From JAKFWF01 sp041745515 (GTDB lineage Bacteria; Pseudomonadota; Alphaproteobacteria; Rhizobiales; Hyphomicrobiaceae), in assembly GCA_041745515.1 (NCBI GenBank), contig JBGTIU010000036.1, positions 1 through 21,861 on the forward strand: DNA of 21,861 bases, read 5' to 3'. Below the pieces are notes generated by a model. That model made no database searches. It was not told the origin of the DNA and worked only from the letters and a program-made list of their open reading frames with translations. Both the position numbers and the translations under genes were made by a program. This document shows, piece after piece, positions 15,207 to 21,293 of the stretch (positions within the stretch are counted from its first letter, which is position 1; each line of letters starts with the position of its first letter).

Positions 15207-15796
15207 GTGACAAAGCTGCCGGCGTACCAAGCCAACATTGTGGCATACACAGTCGCAGCGCTGTCATGGCGCGTCAGTGGGCGGATGGATTTCGAGTGGT
15301 CTGGGCGCAGCAGGGAATTTCGGACGAGCTGCGCAACATGCTCCAGGAATGGATTTGCGAAGTTGACAAAGGCCTTCGGGATACGTCGAGCAATCGGATG
15401 CCAAGCGAATGGGCGAAAAAAGTTGATTGCCGCGATTCCCTGCGTGATCTTGCATTTCCTTTGCCCGAGCAGCTCCCGCCAGAGCTTGCAGCGCATTCGA
15501 CGTCTCGCAGCACTGCGAACGGCAAGGTGACGAGCCGAAATGACAGCCTCACACGAGAGGACCTCGAACTGATCAATCAGACCAGAGCGGTCAGCGCAGA
15601 AACTTGGTTCCGCGTGTCTCAATGGGGAAAGAAGACGAAGAAGCTGCACTGGAAGGTTGCCGCGATCGCTCAGACAATGGGCGAATATGCGATTGGCAGT
15701 TGGGAACGGAGCCCGTCGACAAAGCAGGCGAAGTGGGCGATGGAAGCCTATCGTACCGCCGAGAAGGAAGGAGCCTTCGAGCAACCTGTTTCCTAG
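15207..15796 (+). pseudogene. Frameshifted C-terminal fragment, possibly AIPR-type protein
   Basis: Two overlapping frames look like one protein. The first (from about 15207) reads VTKLPAYQANIVAYTVAALS and then degenerates. The second is open from 15197, has an ATG at 15266, and reads VVWAQQGISDELRNMLQEW, then SEWAKKVDCRDSLRDLAFPL, WFRVSQWGKKTKKLHWKVA and PSTKQAKWAMEAYRTAEKEG to a stop at 15796. This order of motifs resembles the C-terminal end of AIPR (abortive infection phage resistance) proteins, recognised from memory and not confirmed. A one-base shift near 15262-15300 and the missing N-terminal bulk make it a remnant. The 176-aa downstream part could still be translated, but no good ribosome-binding site precedes ATG 15266. 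Confidence 0.45.
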
Positions 15797-15902
15797 CAAT
15801 GCCGAGCAGAGCACACTTCTAATGGTGAGAGGTGTGATATTTCTAGCTTGGATTTATAGAGAGCTGTCGCCGAGGCCGTGAAGTCTGCACTCGACGCCGA
15901 GG

Positions 15903-16061
15903 TTGAGTGTTAAACGCTTCAACGCGATGGTCGAAGCCGCTGCATTGGTTTCGTTGTCCGCCCGCTTCTCGCAAGTCATCGTTGTCGAATACGGCGACGG
16001 CTTCATCTACGAGACGCCGCGCCAGCCCGACATGCCGCCGTCGGTTCGCGAGCAAGCCTGA
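15903..16061 (+). CDS. Small hypothetical ORF, 52 aa
   Basis: A short plus-strand frame from TTG 15903 to TGA 16061 has strongly GC-biased third positions. It reads as a plausible protein: KRFNAMVEAAALVSLSARF (helical) followed by SQVIVVEYGDGFIYETPRQP, which looks like two beta strands with a turn. CGAGG immediately precedes the TTG, too close for a normal ribosome-binding site, and an in-frame stop lies only a little upstream, so it may also be a fragment of a larger lost gene. I do not recognise the family. The minus-strand frame over the same bases looks like its shadow. The stretch 15797-15902 before it holds no gene. Confidence 0.35.
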   Translation: MSVKRFNAMVEAAALVSLSARFSQVIVVEYGDGFIYETPRQPDMPPSVREQA

Positions 16062-16111
16062 GATGCACTTCCTTCCCTGCTTCGGCGTGTGAGGGGTGAG
16101 TACACGAGTGG

Positions 16112-16190
16112 AGGTATCAAGATCAACAAGTGCTTGATTCAATTGATCGAGTCGAGGAAGATTGAGTTCCCGACCTCTGCAATGCAATTT
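16112..16190. repeat. Decayed copy of the tRNA-Ala 3' half plus downstream flank
   Basis: This segment aligns without gaps to 17231-17309 (offset 1119 bp) with about 55 of 79 bases equal. It covers the region after the tRNA 3' end, the CCA end, acceptor and T arms, and the anticodon stem, where similarity stops. The acceptor and T stems no longer pair well (for example GAGTCGAGGAAGATTGAGTT against GAGCCGAGGGGAATCGAACC), so it is not a working tRNA. The downstream hairpin is kept in changed form: ATCAA...TTGAT around AAGTGC. It looks like an old att-type duplication or a tRNA pseudogene. Confidence 0.75.
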
Positions 16191-16220
16191 GCGGACGAAA
16201 GGCGTCGGCGGCGCGTAGCC

Positions 16221-16538
16221 CTATGCAATTGCATCCAACCCCTTGTGCTTGACGAGGGCCAGCAGCTTCAGCGACGGGCCTGATGGCCGCTTCTCACCGC
16301 GCTCCCACTGGGAGACGAGCGTGACGGGCACGTTCAGGTACTTGCTAAAGACTTCCTGGCTGACGCGCTCCTTCTTGCGGATCTTCTGAATCTCGCGCGC
16401 GCTCAGCTCCTCCACCATGGTGAGACACATGACGTCGAACTCGCGCATCGTCGTCTTGTCGATGGCGCCGATGCCGTGCAGCCCTGCGGCCGTCCTGTGG
16501 ACCGTCTCAGCGATTCGGCTTGGATACTTCTTCGCCAT
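16221..16538 (-). CDS. HigA-type antitoxin, XRE-family HTH
   Basis: This is a 105-residue protein. The C-terminal half is a Cro/C1-type helix-turn-helix: EIQKIRKKERVSQEVFSKYL then NVPVTLVSQWERGEKRPSGP, with SQ.VFS...N....VSQWE.G as the signature. The N-terminal part (AKKYPSRIAETVHRTAAGLH) may bind the toxin. ATG 16538 has GGAGGT 8 nt upstream; the GTG just before it (16541) is the other option. It overlaps the toxin gene by 32 bp, in toxin-then-antitoxin order as in higBA. It should neutralise the RelE-like toxin and repress the operon through the palindrome at 16923-16952. Its last codons overlap the 12-bp palindrome ATGCAATTGCAT. Confidence 0.85.
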   Translation of the reverse strand: MAKKYPSRIAETVHRTAAGLHGIGAIDKTTMREFDVMCLTMVEELSAREIQKIRKKERVSQEVFSKYLNVPVTLVSQWERGEKRPSGPSLKLLALVKHKGLDAIA

Positions 16539-16905
16539 CACACGTTACCTCCATCAACTCGCCCTCTTCGCACCAAGTCTCCAGTTCAGGCATCGTGGCG
16601 CCGAGGTAGATCGCCGCGAGCTTCTTCAACCGGGCCAGATCGTCGGCATCGATGTTGTCCCGTTCGTTCTTCGCGAACCCGTAAAAGAACACCGCCCGCC
16701 CAAGCCTCCGATAGGCAATCACCGTGCGGAACCCACTCGAGCGCCCCTGCCCTGGCCGGGCGACCCGTTGCTTGATCAGCCCGCCGCCCAGGTCGGCATC
16801 GATCAGGCCGTTCTCGGCGCGCTCGATCGCCTCGCAGAGCTTCTCGTCGCTCATCCGTTCGCTGCGCGCGAAGCGGTTGAACTGCTTGGTTACGAAGACC
16901 CGCAC
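16507..16905 (-). CDS. RelE/HigB-type toxin
   Basis: This is a 132-residue RelE/ParE-superfamily toxin, expected to cut mRNA on the ribosome. It begins RVFVTKQFNRFARSERMSDEKL and continues EAIERAENGLIDADLGGGLIKQRVARPGQGRSSGFRTVIAYRRL then AVFFYGFAKNERDNID, with the pattern of the RelE-like subgroup with KQR(I/V)AR.G.G+SGG(Y/F)R and the FLYGFAKNER strand. Open sequence extends to an ATG at 16944, but that codon lies upstream of the -10 box, so the GTG at 16905 (GGGGAG 6 nt upstream) is the likely start. The antitoxin follows with a 32-bp overlap. Confidence 0.87.
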   Translation of the reverse strand: MRVFVTKQFNRFARSERMSDEKLCEAIERAENGLIDADLGGGLIKQRVARPGQGRSSGFRTVIAYRRLGRAVFFYGFAKNERDNIDADDLARLKKLAAIYLGATMPELETWCEEGELMEVTCDGEEVSKPNR

Positions 16906-16922
16906 ACGCTCTCCCCGTCCCC

Positions 16923-16961
16923 AACACCCAGTGTTATATAACACCAGGTGTTAGAATTCAA
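16923..16961 (-). promoter_or_regulatory. Promoter and 30-bp palindromic operator of the toxin-antitoxin operon
   Basis: On the minus strand TTGAAT (16956-16961) and TATAAC (16933-16938) are 17 bp apart, a good sigma70 promoter. Overlapping the spacer and -10 is a 30-bp palindrome, 16923-16952, with arms AACACCCAGTGTTAT and ATAACACCAGGTGTT that pair at 13 of 15 positions. Its centre is TGTTATATAACA. A HigA dimer bound here would block RNA polymerase, as in other autoregulated toxin-antitoxin operons. Confidence 0.85.
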
Positions 16962-17230
16962 GGGAAGTCTCGTGCCCGTCCAAAGCCCTGTTTGCGCTTG
17001 TTCCGCCTGCCGGGCAATCGCTGCGCTAACGCAGGCACGCTGTAGAACTCGCGGCATGCGTGCCGATACCATCGCATCTCTCGCGAACACGCCAGAGCGC
17101 ACAAAGTACCCACGACTCGTGGACCTGGCGCTCAGCACTGGAGAGCACGGCTAAACATCGCAGCGCATATGACGCGCTGCTGCAACACTGCATCCCTGCG
17201 TGAAGGCAGCGTGAAGAAGGAAAGAAGGTC
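16962..17230. other. Gap without recognisable gene
   Basis: Between the toxin-antitoxin promoter and the tRNA-Ala downstream hairpin I see no convincing gene. The 68-aa plus-strand frame here has no ribosome-binding site or coding character. The DNA is part of the segment enclosed by the two tRNA-Ala-derived repeats. Confidence 0.5.
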
Positions 17231-17309
17231 AGGTGCTAAAATTCAGAAGTGCCTGATTTTATTGGTGGAGCCGAGGGGAATCGAACCCCTGACCTCTGCA
17301 GTGCGATTG
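17231..17309. repeat. Intact partner of the tRNA-Ala 3'-half direct repeat
   Basis: This is the intact member of the pair with 16112-16190, on the same orientation. It includes the flank downstream of tRNA-Ala (17231-17262) and the tRNA from its 3' end to the anticodon arm. The break inside the anticodon arm is where some tRNA-targeting integrases cross over. No integrase gene is in the window. Confidence 0.75.
17238..17259 (-). terminator. Weak AT-rich hairpin after tRNA-Ala
   Basis: The RNA after the tRNA CCA end has AAAATCAG, loop GCACTT, then CTGAATTTT. The arms pair with one bulge and end in four U. The stem is AT-rich and short, so it may be a weak intrinsic terminator or a processing signal. 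Confidence 0.45.
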
Positions 17310-17338
17310 CAGCGCTCTCCCATCTGAGCTACGGCCCC
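17263..17338 (-). tRNA. tRNA-Ala, anticodon CGC
   Basis: A complete 76-nt cloverleaf with encoded CCA lies on the minus strand. The acceptor stem is GGGGCCG with CGGCTCC, which contains the G3:U70 pair that marks alanine tRNAs. The D arm has AGCTCAGATGGGAGAGC, the anticodon arm is CTGCA-ATCGCAC-TGCAG giving CGC (reads GCG), and the T arm is AGGGGTTCGATTCCCCT. It is transcribed away from the PEP-mutase-like gene and has its own promoter. A decayed copy of its 3' half lies 1119 bp downstream. Confidence 0.97.
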
Positions 17339-17354
17339 GACCGTGGGTGTCTGT

Positions 17355-17383
17355 GTGTTAGGTTGCGGTCTGCTGCTTGTCAA
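17355..17383 (-). promoter_or_regulatory. Promoter of tRNA-Ala
   Basis: A perfect -35 TTGACA (17378-17383, minus strand) and TAACAC (17355-17360) are separated by 17 bp. This places the transcription start about 10 nt before the tRNA 5' end. The -10 is only a partial match to consensus. Confidence 0.7.
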
Positions 17384-17483
17384 GCAAGCCCGAAGGGGGC
17401 GCAAAACGCGTCGCGAACGGATCGCGAAAGCCGCGAAAACGTTCGCTTGCGCGAACTTTCGCGCGATCGTCACCCCGCACCGA

Positions 17484-18308
17484 TCACTCGCGCATGAAGG
17501 CGTTTAGGTCTGCGGTCGTCATCGAGGCGTCGATGTAGCCAAACGTCCCCTGCTGCTTGACCTCATTGGCGGCTGCCAGAAGACCGGTCATCGCCGCCCG
17601 GTAAAGCGACGTCGCGAGACTGATGCGTCTGACACCCACTGCCGCGAGTTCCGTAACCGGGAAAGACTTGCCCTTTACCCCTGCCATGAAGTTGAAGGGC
17701 CGCCCTAGACTTGAGCAAACGCGTCGCACGGCAGCGAGATCAGGCAGGCCCGGCGCGAATAGAACGTCGGCACCCGCCCGCTCGTACGCTCGCAAACGCC
17801 GGATCGTATCGTCAAGATCGGGATTGCCACGCAGAAAATTCTCAGACCTTGCTGTCAGCATGAACTTGAAGGGCAAGGAGCGCGCCGCCGCAACGGCCGC
17901 CGCAATGCGTTCTGTCGCGTGGGCGAGATCGTAGATCGGCTTGGCCGAATCACCCGAGGCGTCTTCGATGGAACCACCGACCAGGCCGACCGCCGCGGCC
18001 TCGCGAATGGTCGTGGCGACATCTTCCGGCGCGTCACCAAAGCCCTTCTCGAGATCGGCTGCCACCGGCAGGTGCGTAGCATCCACGATTGATCGTGCAT
18101 GCACCAAGGCCTCGGCACGCGATACGCGTCCGTCCCGTCTTCCGAGCACGCCGGCGCACGCGCCACTCGACGTCGCCAATGCCTCGAAGCCGAGCGAACC
18201 GAGCAATCGCGCGGAGCCTGCGTCCCAAGGATTGGGCATGACGAAGACACCGGGCCGCTCGTGCAATGCGACGAAACGGCTGGATTTCTCGCGCAAGGAT
18301 TCGGTCAT
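17484..18308 (-). CDS. Isocitrate lyase / PEP mutase family enzyme
   Basis: This is a 274-residue single-domain TIM-barrel protein of the ICL/PEPM superfamily, which cleaves or forms C-C or P-C bonds next to a carboxylate with Mg2+. Visible motifs are FVMPNPWDAGSARLLGSLGF, LATSSGA, the metal-binding DLEKGFGD (Asp85, Glu87), VGGSIEDASG (Glu115) and FMLTARSENFLRG. It lacks the KKCGH-type catalytic cysteine loop of true isocitrate lyase, so oxaloacetate decarboxylase-like, 2,3-dimethylmalate lyase-like or other C-C lyase activity is more likely. It follows the 2OG-Fe dioxygenase by 39 bp on the same strand, and both are divergent from a MocR regulator. This suggests that it acts on the product of the dioxygenase or on its keto acid. 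Confidence 0.9.
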   Translation of the reverse strand: MTESLREKSSRFVALHERPGVFVMPNPWDAGSARLLGSLGFEALATSSGACAGVLGRRDGRVSRAEALVHARSIVDATHLPVAADLEKGFGDAPEDVATTIREAAAVGLVGGSIEDASGDSAKPIYDLAHATERIAAAVAAARSLPFKFMLTARSENFLRGNPDLDDTIRRLRAYERAGADVLFAPGLPDLAAVRRVCSSLGRPFNFMAGVKGKSFPVTELAAVGVRRISLATSLYRAAMTGLLAAANEVKQQGTFGYIDASMTTADLNAFMRE

Positions 18309-18347
18309 CGTTTGCTATCCATTGTTGGGCCGTCTCAGCACTTGCTT

Positions 18348-19073
18348 CTAGCCGATCCGCCGGAACGTTACGACCAGAACGTCTCGGAATGCTGCCTTGC
18401 CTGCATCCAACGGCTCGACCGGCGTCACGCCATGAAAGACCCGCGCATCATCGACAAAGGCGGCGTCGAACGGCTCGGTCAGTGTGAAGCTGCCGAGCGG
18501 ACGGTGCTCGAGATCGGCAATCGTTGTTGTGCCACTGACGATGTTGGCTCTCTTCACCAGCAGCACCAGGACGTAGTCGACACCGTCGCGGTGCGGACCC
18601 TCTGGAGTCGGCTTGCCCTGCTCGCCTTTGCGCGCATCGATCCGGAACTGATGCACCTCGACATGCCAAGTCTTGGTCTGCGGCGATAAGGCTCCGAAAC
18701 AGGAATGGCAACACCTGAGAATCGTGGCCATGCTGCGGCTCGCGCCAGCTTCGGCGGCGACGGGCTCAAACCAGCGCTCGATGCCACCGTTGAGTGAATT
18801 GTAGTTGAGCCCCTGATAATGCGGCTGGTGCGGCTGCCGGATGATTGTGCCGCACTTCTCCGCGAAGTGTGTGGCGTGCCGGCGGCGCCGGTAACGTCCG
18901 CCGTCGGCCATATAGGTATCAACGGCGAGATCGTCCCAGCTCGCCGCGAACTGCGGCCAGTCGTCGAGCGAGCCGGCAGCTTCCAGCAGTTGTCGCGCCT
19001 GCGTTGCCGGCAAAAAGGCAAAGCCGGTGTGCGCGAGCTGATCTTCCAATGACGCGGCGCTGATGCTGGTCAT
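18348..19073 (-). CDS. 2OG-Fe(II) dioxygenase (PF10014, amino-acid hydroxylase-like)
   Basis: This is a 241-residue non-heme iron dioxygenase. The 2-His-1-carboxylate site is His161, Asp163 (PEGPHRDGVDYV) and His214 (VFHGVTPV), and Arg230 (FRDVLVVTF) should bind 2-oxoglutarate. QPHQPHYQGLNYNSLNGGIERWFEP and TWHVEVHQFRIDA are typical of the family that contains L-isoleucine 4-hydroxylase and other free amino-acid hydroxylases. The substrate is not known. It is the first gene of a two-gene operon with the ICL/PEPM-like enzyme and is divergent from the MocR gene at 19192, so an amino-acid ligand sensed via PLP would fit. Confidence 0.9.
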   Translation of the reverse strand: MTSISAASLEDQLAHTGFAFLPATQARQLLEAAGSLDDWPQFAASWDDLAVDTYMADGGRYRRRRHATHFAEKCGTIIRQPHQPHYQGLNYNSLNGGIERWFEPVAAEAGASRSMATILRCCHSCFGALSPQTKTWHVEVHQFRIDARKGEQGKPTPEGPHRDGVDYVLVLLVKRANIVSGTTTIADLEHRPLGSFTLTEPFDAAFVDDARVFHGVTPVEPLDAGKAAFRDVLVVTFRRIG

Positions 19074-19191
19074 GCTCTAGCCTATGCGAAAGCGCGTCAG
19101 GTGCGCGGGCGCAGCTACCTTCTCCGTGACAGTTACTGAGGAGCGCTATAATCTCGCAGTGGCATAGGTAAAATATCCAGTTCATGAATAA
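19074..19191. promoter_or_regulatory. Divergent control region between 2OG-Fe dioxygenase and MocR genes
   Basis: The 118-bp gap has a perfect -10 TATAAT at 19147-19152 on the plus strand, with GTGACA (19126-19131) 15 bp upstream, for the MocR gene. On the minus strand TTTACC with TATAGC 16 bp later is a weaker pair for the dioxygenase. CCTATGC at 19081-19087 and GCATAGG at 19163-19169 are inverted copies and could be regulator half-sites. The MocR ATG has no clear ribosome-binding site. Confidence 0.5.
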
Positions 19192-20646
19192 ATGACCAGA
19201 CCAATTGTCAGCCGCGCCGACGCGGCGGCGTTAGCGCTCAGCGTTGATCGGATGCAGCGCGAGCCACTGCACATCCAACTTGGCCATCAGCTGAGGCGCA
19301 TGATCCTGTCCGGCCGCATCGCGCCTGGGTCGAAGTTACCGTCAAGCCGCGCGCTGGCGCTCGACCTCGAGGTATCGCGCACCACCGTCGTGCTGTCTTA
19401 CGATCAATTGACGAGCGAAGGTTATATCGAGGGACGGCAAGGCGCCGGCGTTTTTGTGTCGCCGTCTTTGCCTGAACAGGCGCTGCATGTCGCCGCTCCT
19501 TCAGTCCAGACCCACACCCGATGTCCCCAGCCGGCAAAACTGAAACCGCCTGAACAGGTTCGGCCGTTTCAGCTTGGGGCGACTGATCCAACACTGTTTC
19601 CATACAAACGCTGGGCGCGATTGCTATACCGCTTCTGGCGCGACCCCGCCCCCGCACTGACCGGCACTATGGACCCGTTCGGATGGCTGAGCCTGCGCGA
19701 GGCAATTGCGCGGCATCTCAAGGAATGGCGGGGGATCGTCTGCCATGCCGGCCGGATTATCATCACCAGCGGCACGGTCGATGCCACTGAGCTGATTGCA
19801 CGTTGCGCGTTCAAACCCGGCGATACCGTCTACATCGAGGAGCCCGGGTACCCAACGCTTCGCCGAGCGCTGTTGAACCACGGCATTACAACCGCTCCGG
19901 TGCTGGTTGATGTGGACGGGTTCGATCCCGCCCGGGCTTTCCGAGGCGGGGCGGCCCGAGGCGCGTTCGTCACGCCATCCCGCCAGTTCCCTCTCGGAGC
20001 CACGCTCCCTCTGGCCCGGCGTCTCGAATTGCTCGAGTGGGTGGCGGCGGCACGCGGCTACATCGTCGAGGACGATTTCGACAGCGAGTATCGCTATCAG
20101 GGCTCACCGCTACCGGCGCTCATGAGCCTCGATGGCAACGGACGCACGATCTACATCGGTAGTTTTTCAAAAGTGTTGTCGCCCGCCTTGCGGCTTGGCT
20201 TCGTGGTGGTGCCGGAGCGGCTCATCGAGACGGTTCGTCAACATCTGAGGCAGCGCGGATCGGCCGCGTCCCTGGTTGCTCAGCCGGTTCTCGCGGAATT
20301 CATCGCCGAAGGCAGCTACGCGATCCATATCCGCAGGACCCGCCGCATCTACGCGCACCGTATGGCCGCGCTTGTCGCCCAGGCACACAGATTGGAGGGG
20401 CTTCTTGAGGTTGCGCCGACGTCGGCCGGCATGCACGTCGTCGCCGATCTGGCGCCTCGACTGGGCAGGCGAATGTCTGATCGAGAAGCAGTCGCGCGGG
20501 CCGGATCGGCCGGAGTGACGACATCGGCCCTCAGTGGCTATTGTGCGCTTCGCCCGCGCCGGCGCGCGCTATTGCTTGGATTTGCAGGGTTCGCGGAGCA
20601 GAGCATCGAAAGGGCGATCGGCCGCCTTGCCGATGCTCTCAGGTAA
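19192..20646 (+). CDS. MocR-family transcriptional regulator (GntR-type wHTH + aminotransferase-like domain)
   Basis: This is a 484-residue MocR protein of usual length. Residues 24-90 are a GntR-type winged helix: LHIQLGHQLRRMILSGRIAP then GSKLPSSRALALDLEVSRTT and GYIEGRQGAGVFV. Residues about 125-484 are a fold-type I aminotransferase-like domain with GTMDPFGWLSLREAIARHL, ITSGTVDATELIAR, EEPGYPTLR, DDFDSEYRYQGSPLPAL and the PLP lysine Lys327 in YIGSFSKVLSPALRLGF. MocR proteins bind PLP or a PLP-amino-acid adduct and usually regulate the divergent neighbour; here that is the dioxygenase-lyase operon. It is not linked to pyridoxal or GABA genes, so PdxR or GabR roles are not supported. Confidence 0.93.
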   Translation: MTRPIVSRADAAALALSVDRMQREPLHIQLGHQLRRMILSGRIAPGSKLPSSRALALDLEVSRTTVVLSYDQLTSEGYIEGRQGAGVFVSPSLPEQALHVAAPSVQTHTRCPQPAKLKPPEQVRPFQLGATDPTLFPYKRWARLLYRFWRDPAPALTGTMDPFGWLSLREAIARHLKEWRGIVCHAGRIIITSGTVDATELIARCAFKPGDTVYIEEPGYPTLRRALLNHGITTAPVLVDVDGFDPARAFRGGAARGAFVTPSRQFPLGATLPLARRLELLEWVAAARGYIVEDDFDSEYRYQGSPLPALMSLDGNGRTIYIGSFSKVLSPALRLGFVVVPERLIETVRQHLRQRGSAASLVAQPVLAEFIAEGSYAIHIRRTRRIYAHRMAALVAQAHRLEGLLEVAPTSAGMHVVADLAPRLGRRMSDREAVARAGSAGVTTSALSGYCALRPRRRALLLGFAGFAEQSIERAIGRLADALR

Positions 20647-20696
20647 GCCGGCCCCAATCGAAAAACTTTGAAACTCGCGCACGACCACACGATTGA

Positions 20697-21293
20697 TCAG
20701 CCCAGCAGCCCCGCGATCAGCAAGAGTAGTCCGATCCCGCCCAAGCCGCCGGCACCCCACACCAGGGCCGCAATCCCGGTGATGATCGACGCCGAGGCCA
20801 GCACGATCGCTATCTGGAATGCGCCGGTCGCGAACTCGAAGCGCGTATGTTTGGCGCCATACTTGTCGCGGATCAGTTCCGCTGCCTTGGCGCGGACAAC
20901 CAGTTCCTTACGGCCCTCGCCCGGCTCAACCTTGCCGGTGTCCTTGCCGGTCTTCGGATCCTTGATCGGCCGGCCCTGCTCGGTTTCGTAGCGTTCCGCA
21001 GTCGCACGCCATTTCGCGACGCGATCCTGCATGGCCTTTTTCTGGGCCGGATCGGCGGCGGCCAACTGCAGCAGGTCGACCTCATCGGCAAACGATTCAG
21101 TCACCGTCTTGCGGATTGTCTTGGCCTGGTAGAACGCCCACAGGTTCGACGCCTCGATATTGCTCTGCAAGGTCTGCGTCTGGGCCTTTTGGCCGAAGAT
21201 CTCAGACACGGCCAGCATGAGTGCCAGAATCGAAATGACAAGTGCGACCGTCTTGTTGCTTTCGCCGTGCTCGTGCGCTGCATGACCGCTCAT
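20697..21293 (-). CDS. DUF4337 family membrane protein
   Basis: This is a 198-residue protein. After a His/Glu-rich start (MSGHAAHEHGE) it has one helix (ALVISILALMLAVSEIFG), a charged coiled-coil region with Q-T-Q-T repeats and QAKTIRKTVTESFADEVDLLQLA, and two or three hydrophobic segments at the C-terminus (FQIAIVLASASIITGIAALVWG and GLGGIGLLLLIAGLLG). This order and length match the DUF4337 group; its function is unknown. ATG 21293 was chosen over the longer frame (to 21389) because it gives the family start; a purine-rich GGGAAA is 5 nt upstream. It converges with the MocR gene, leaving 50 bp. Confidence 0.85.
   Translation of the reverse strand: MSGHAAHEHGESNKTVALVISILALMLAVSEIFGQKAQTQTLQSNIEASNLWAFYQAKTIRKTVTESFADEVDLLQLAAADPAQKKAMQDRVAKWRATAERYETEQGRPIKDPKTGKDTGKVEPGEGRKELVVRAKAAELIRDKYGAKHTRFEFATGAFQIAIVLASASIITGIAALVWGAGGLGGIGLLLLIAGLLG

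Noticed and set aside
15134..15814. 226-aa minus-strand open frame
   Set aside because: It is antisense to the possible AIPR-type remnant, has a low-complexity Arg/Leu/Cys composition and no family features.
15843..16187. 114-aa minus-strand open frame
   Set aside because: It is antisense to the 52-aa ORF and to the tRNA-like repeat, and is probably their shadow.
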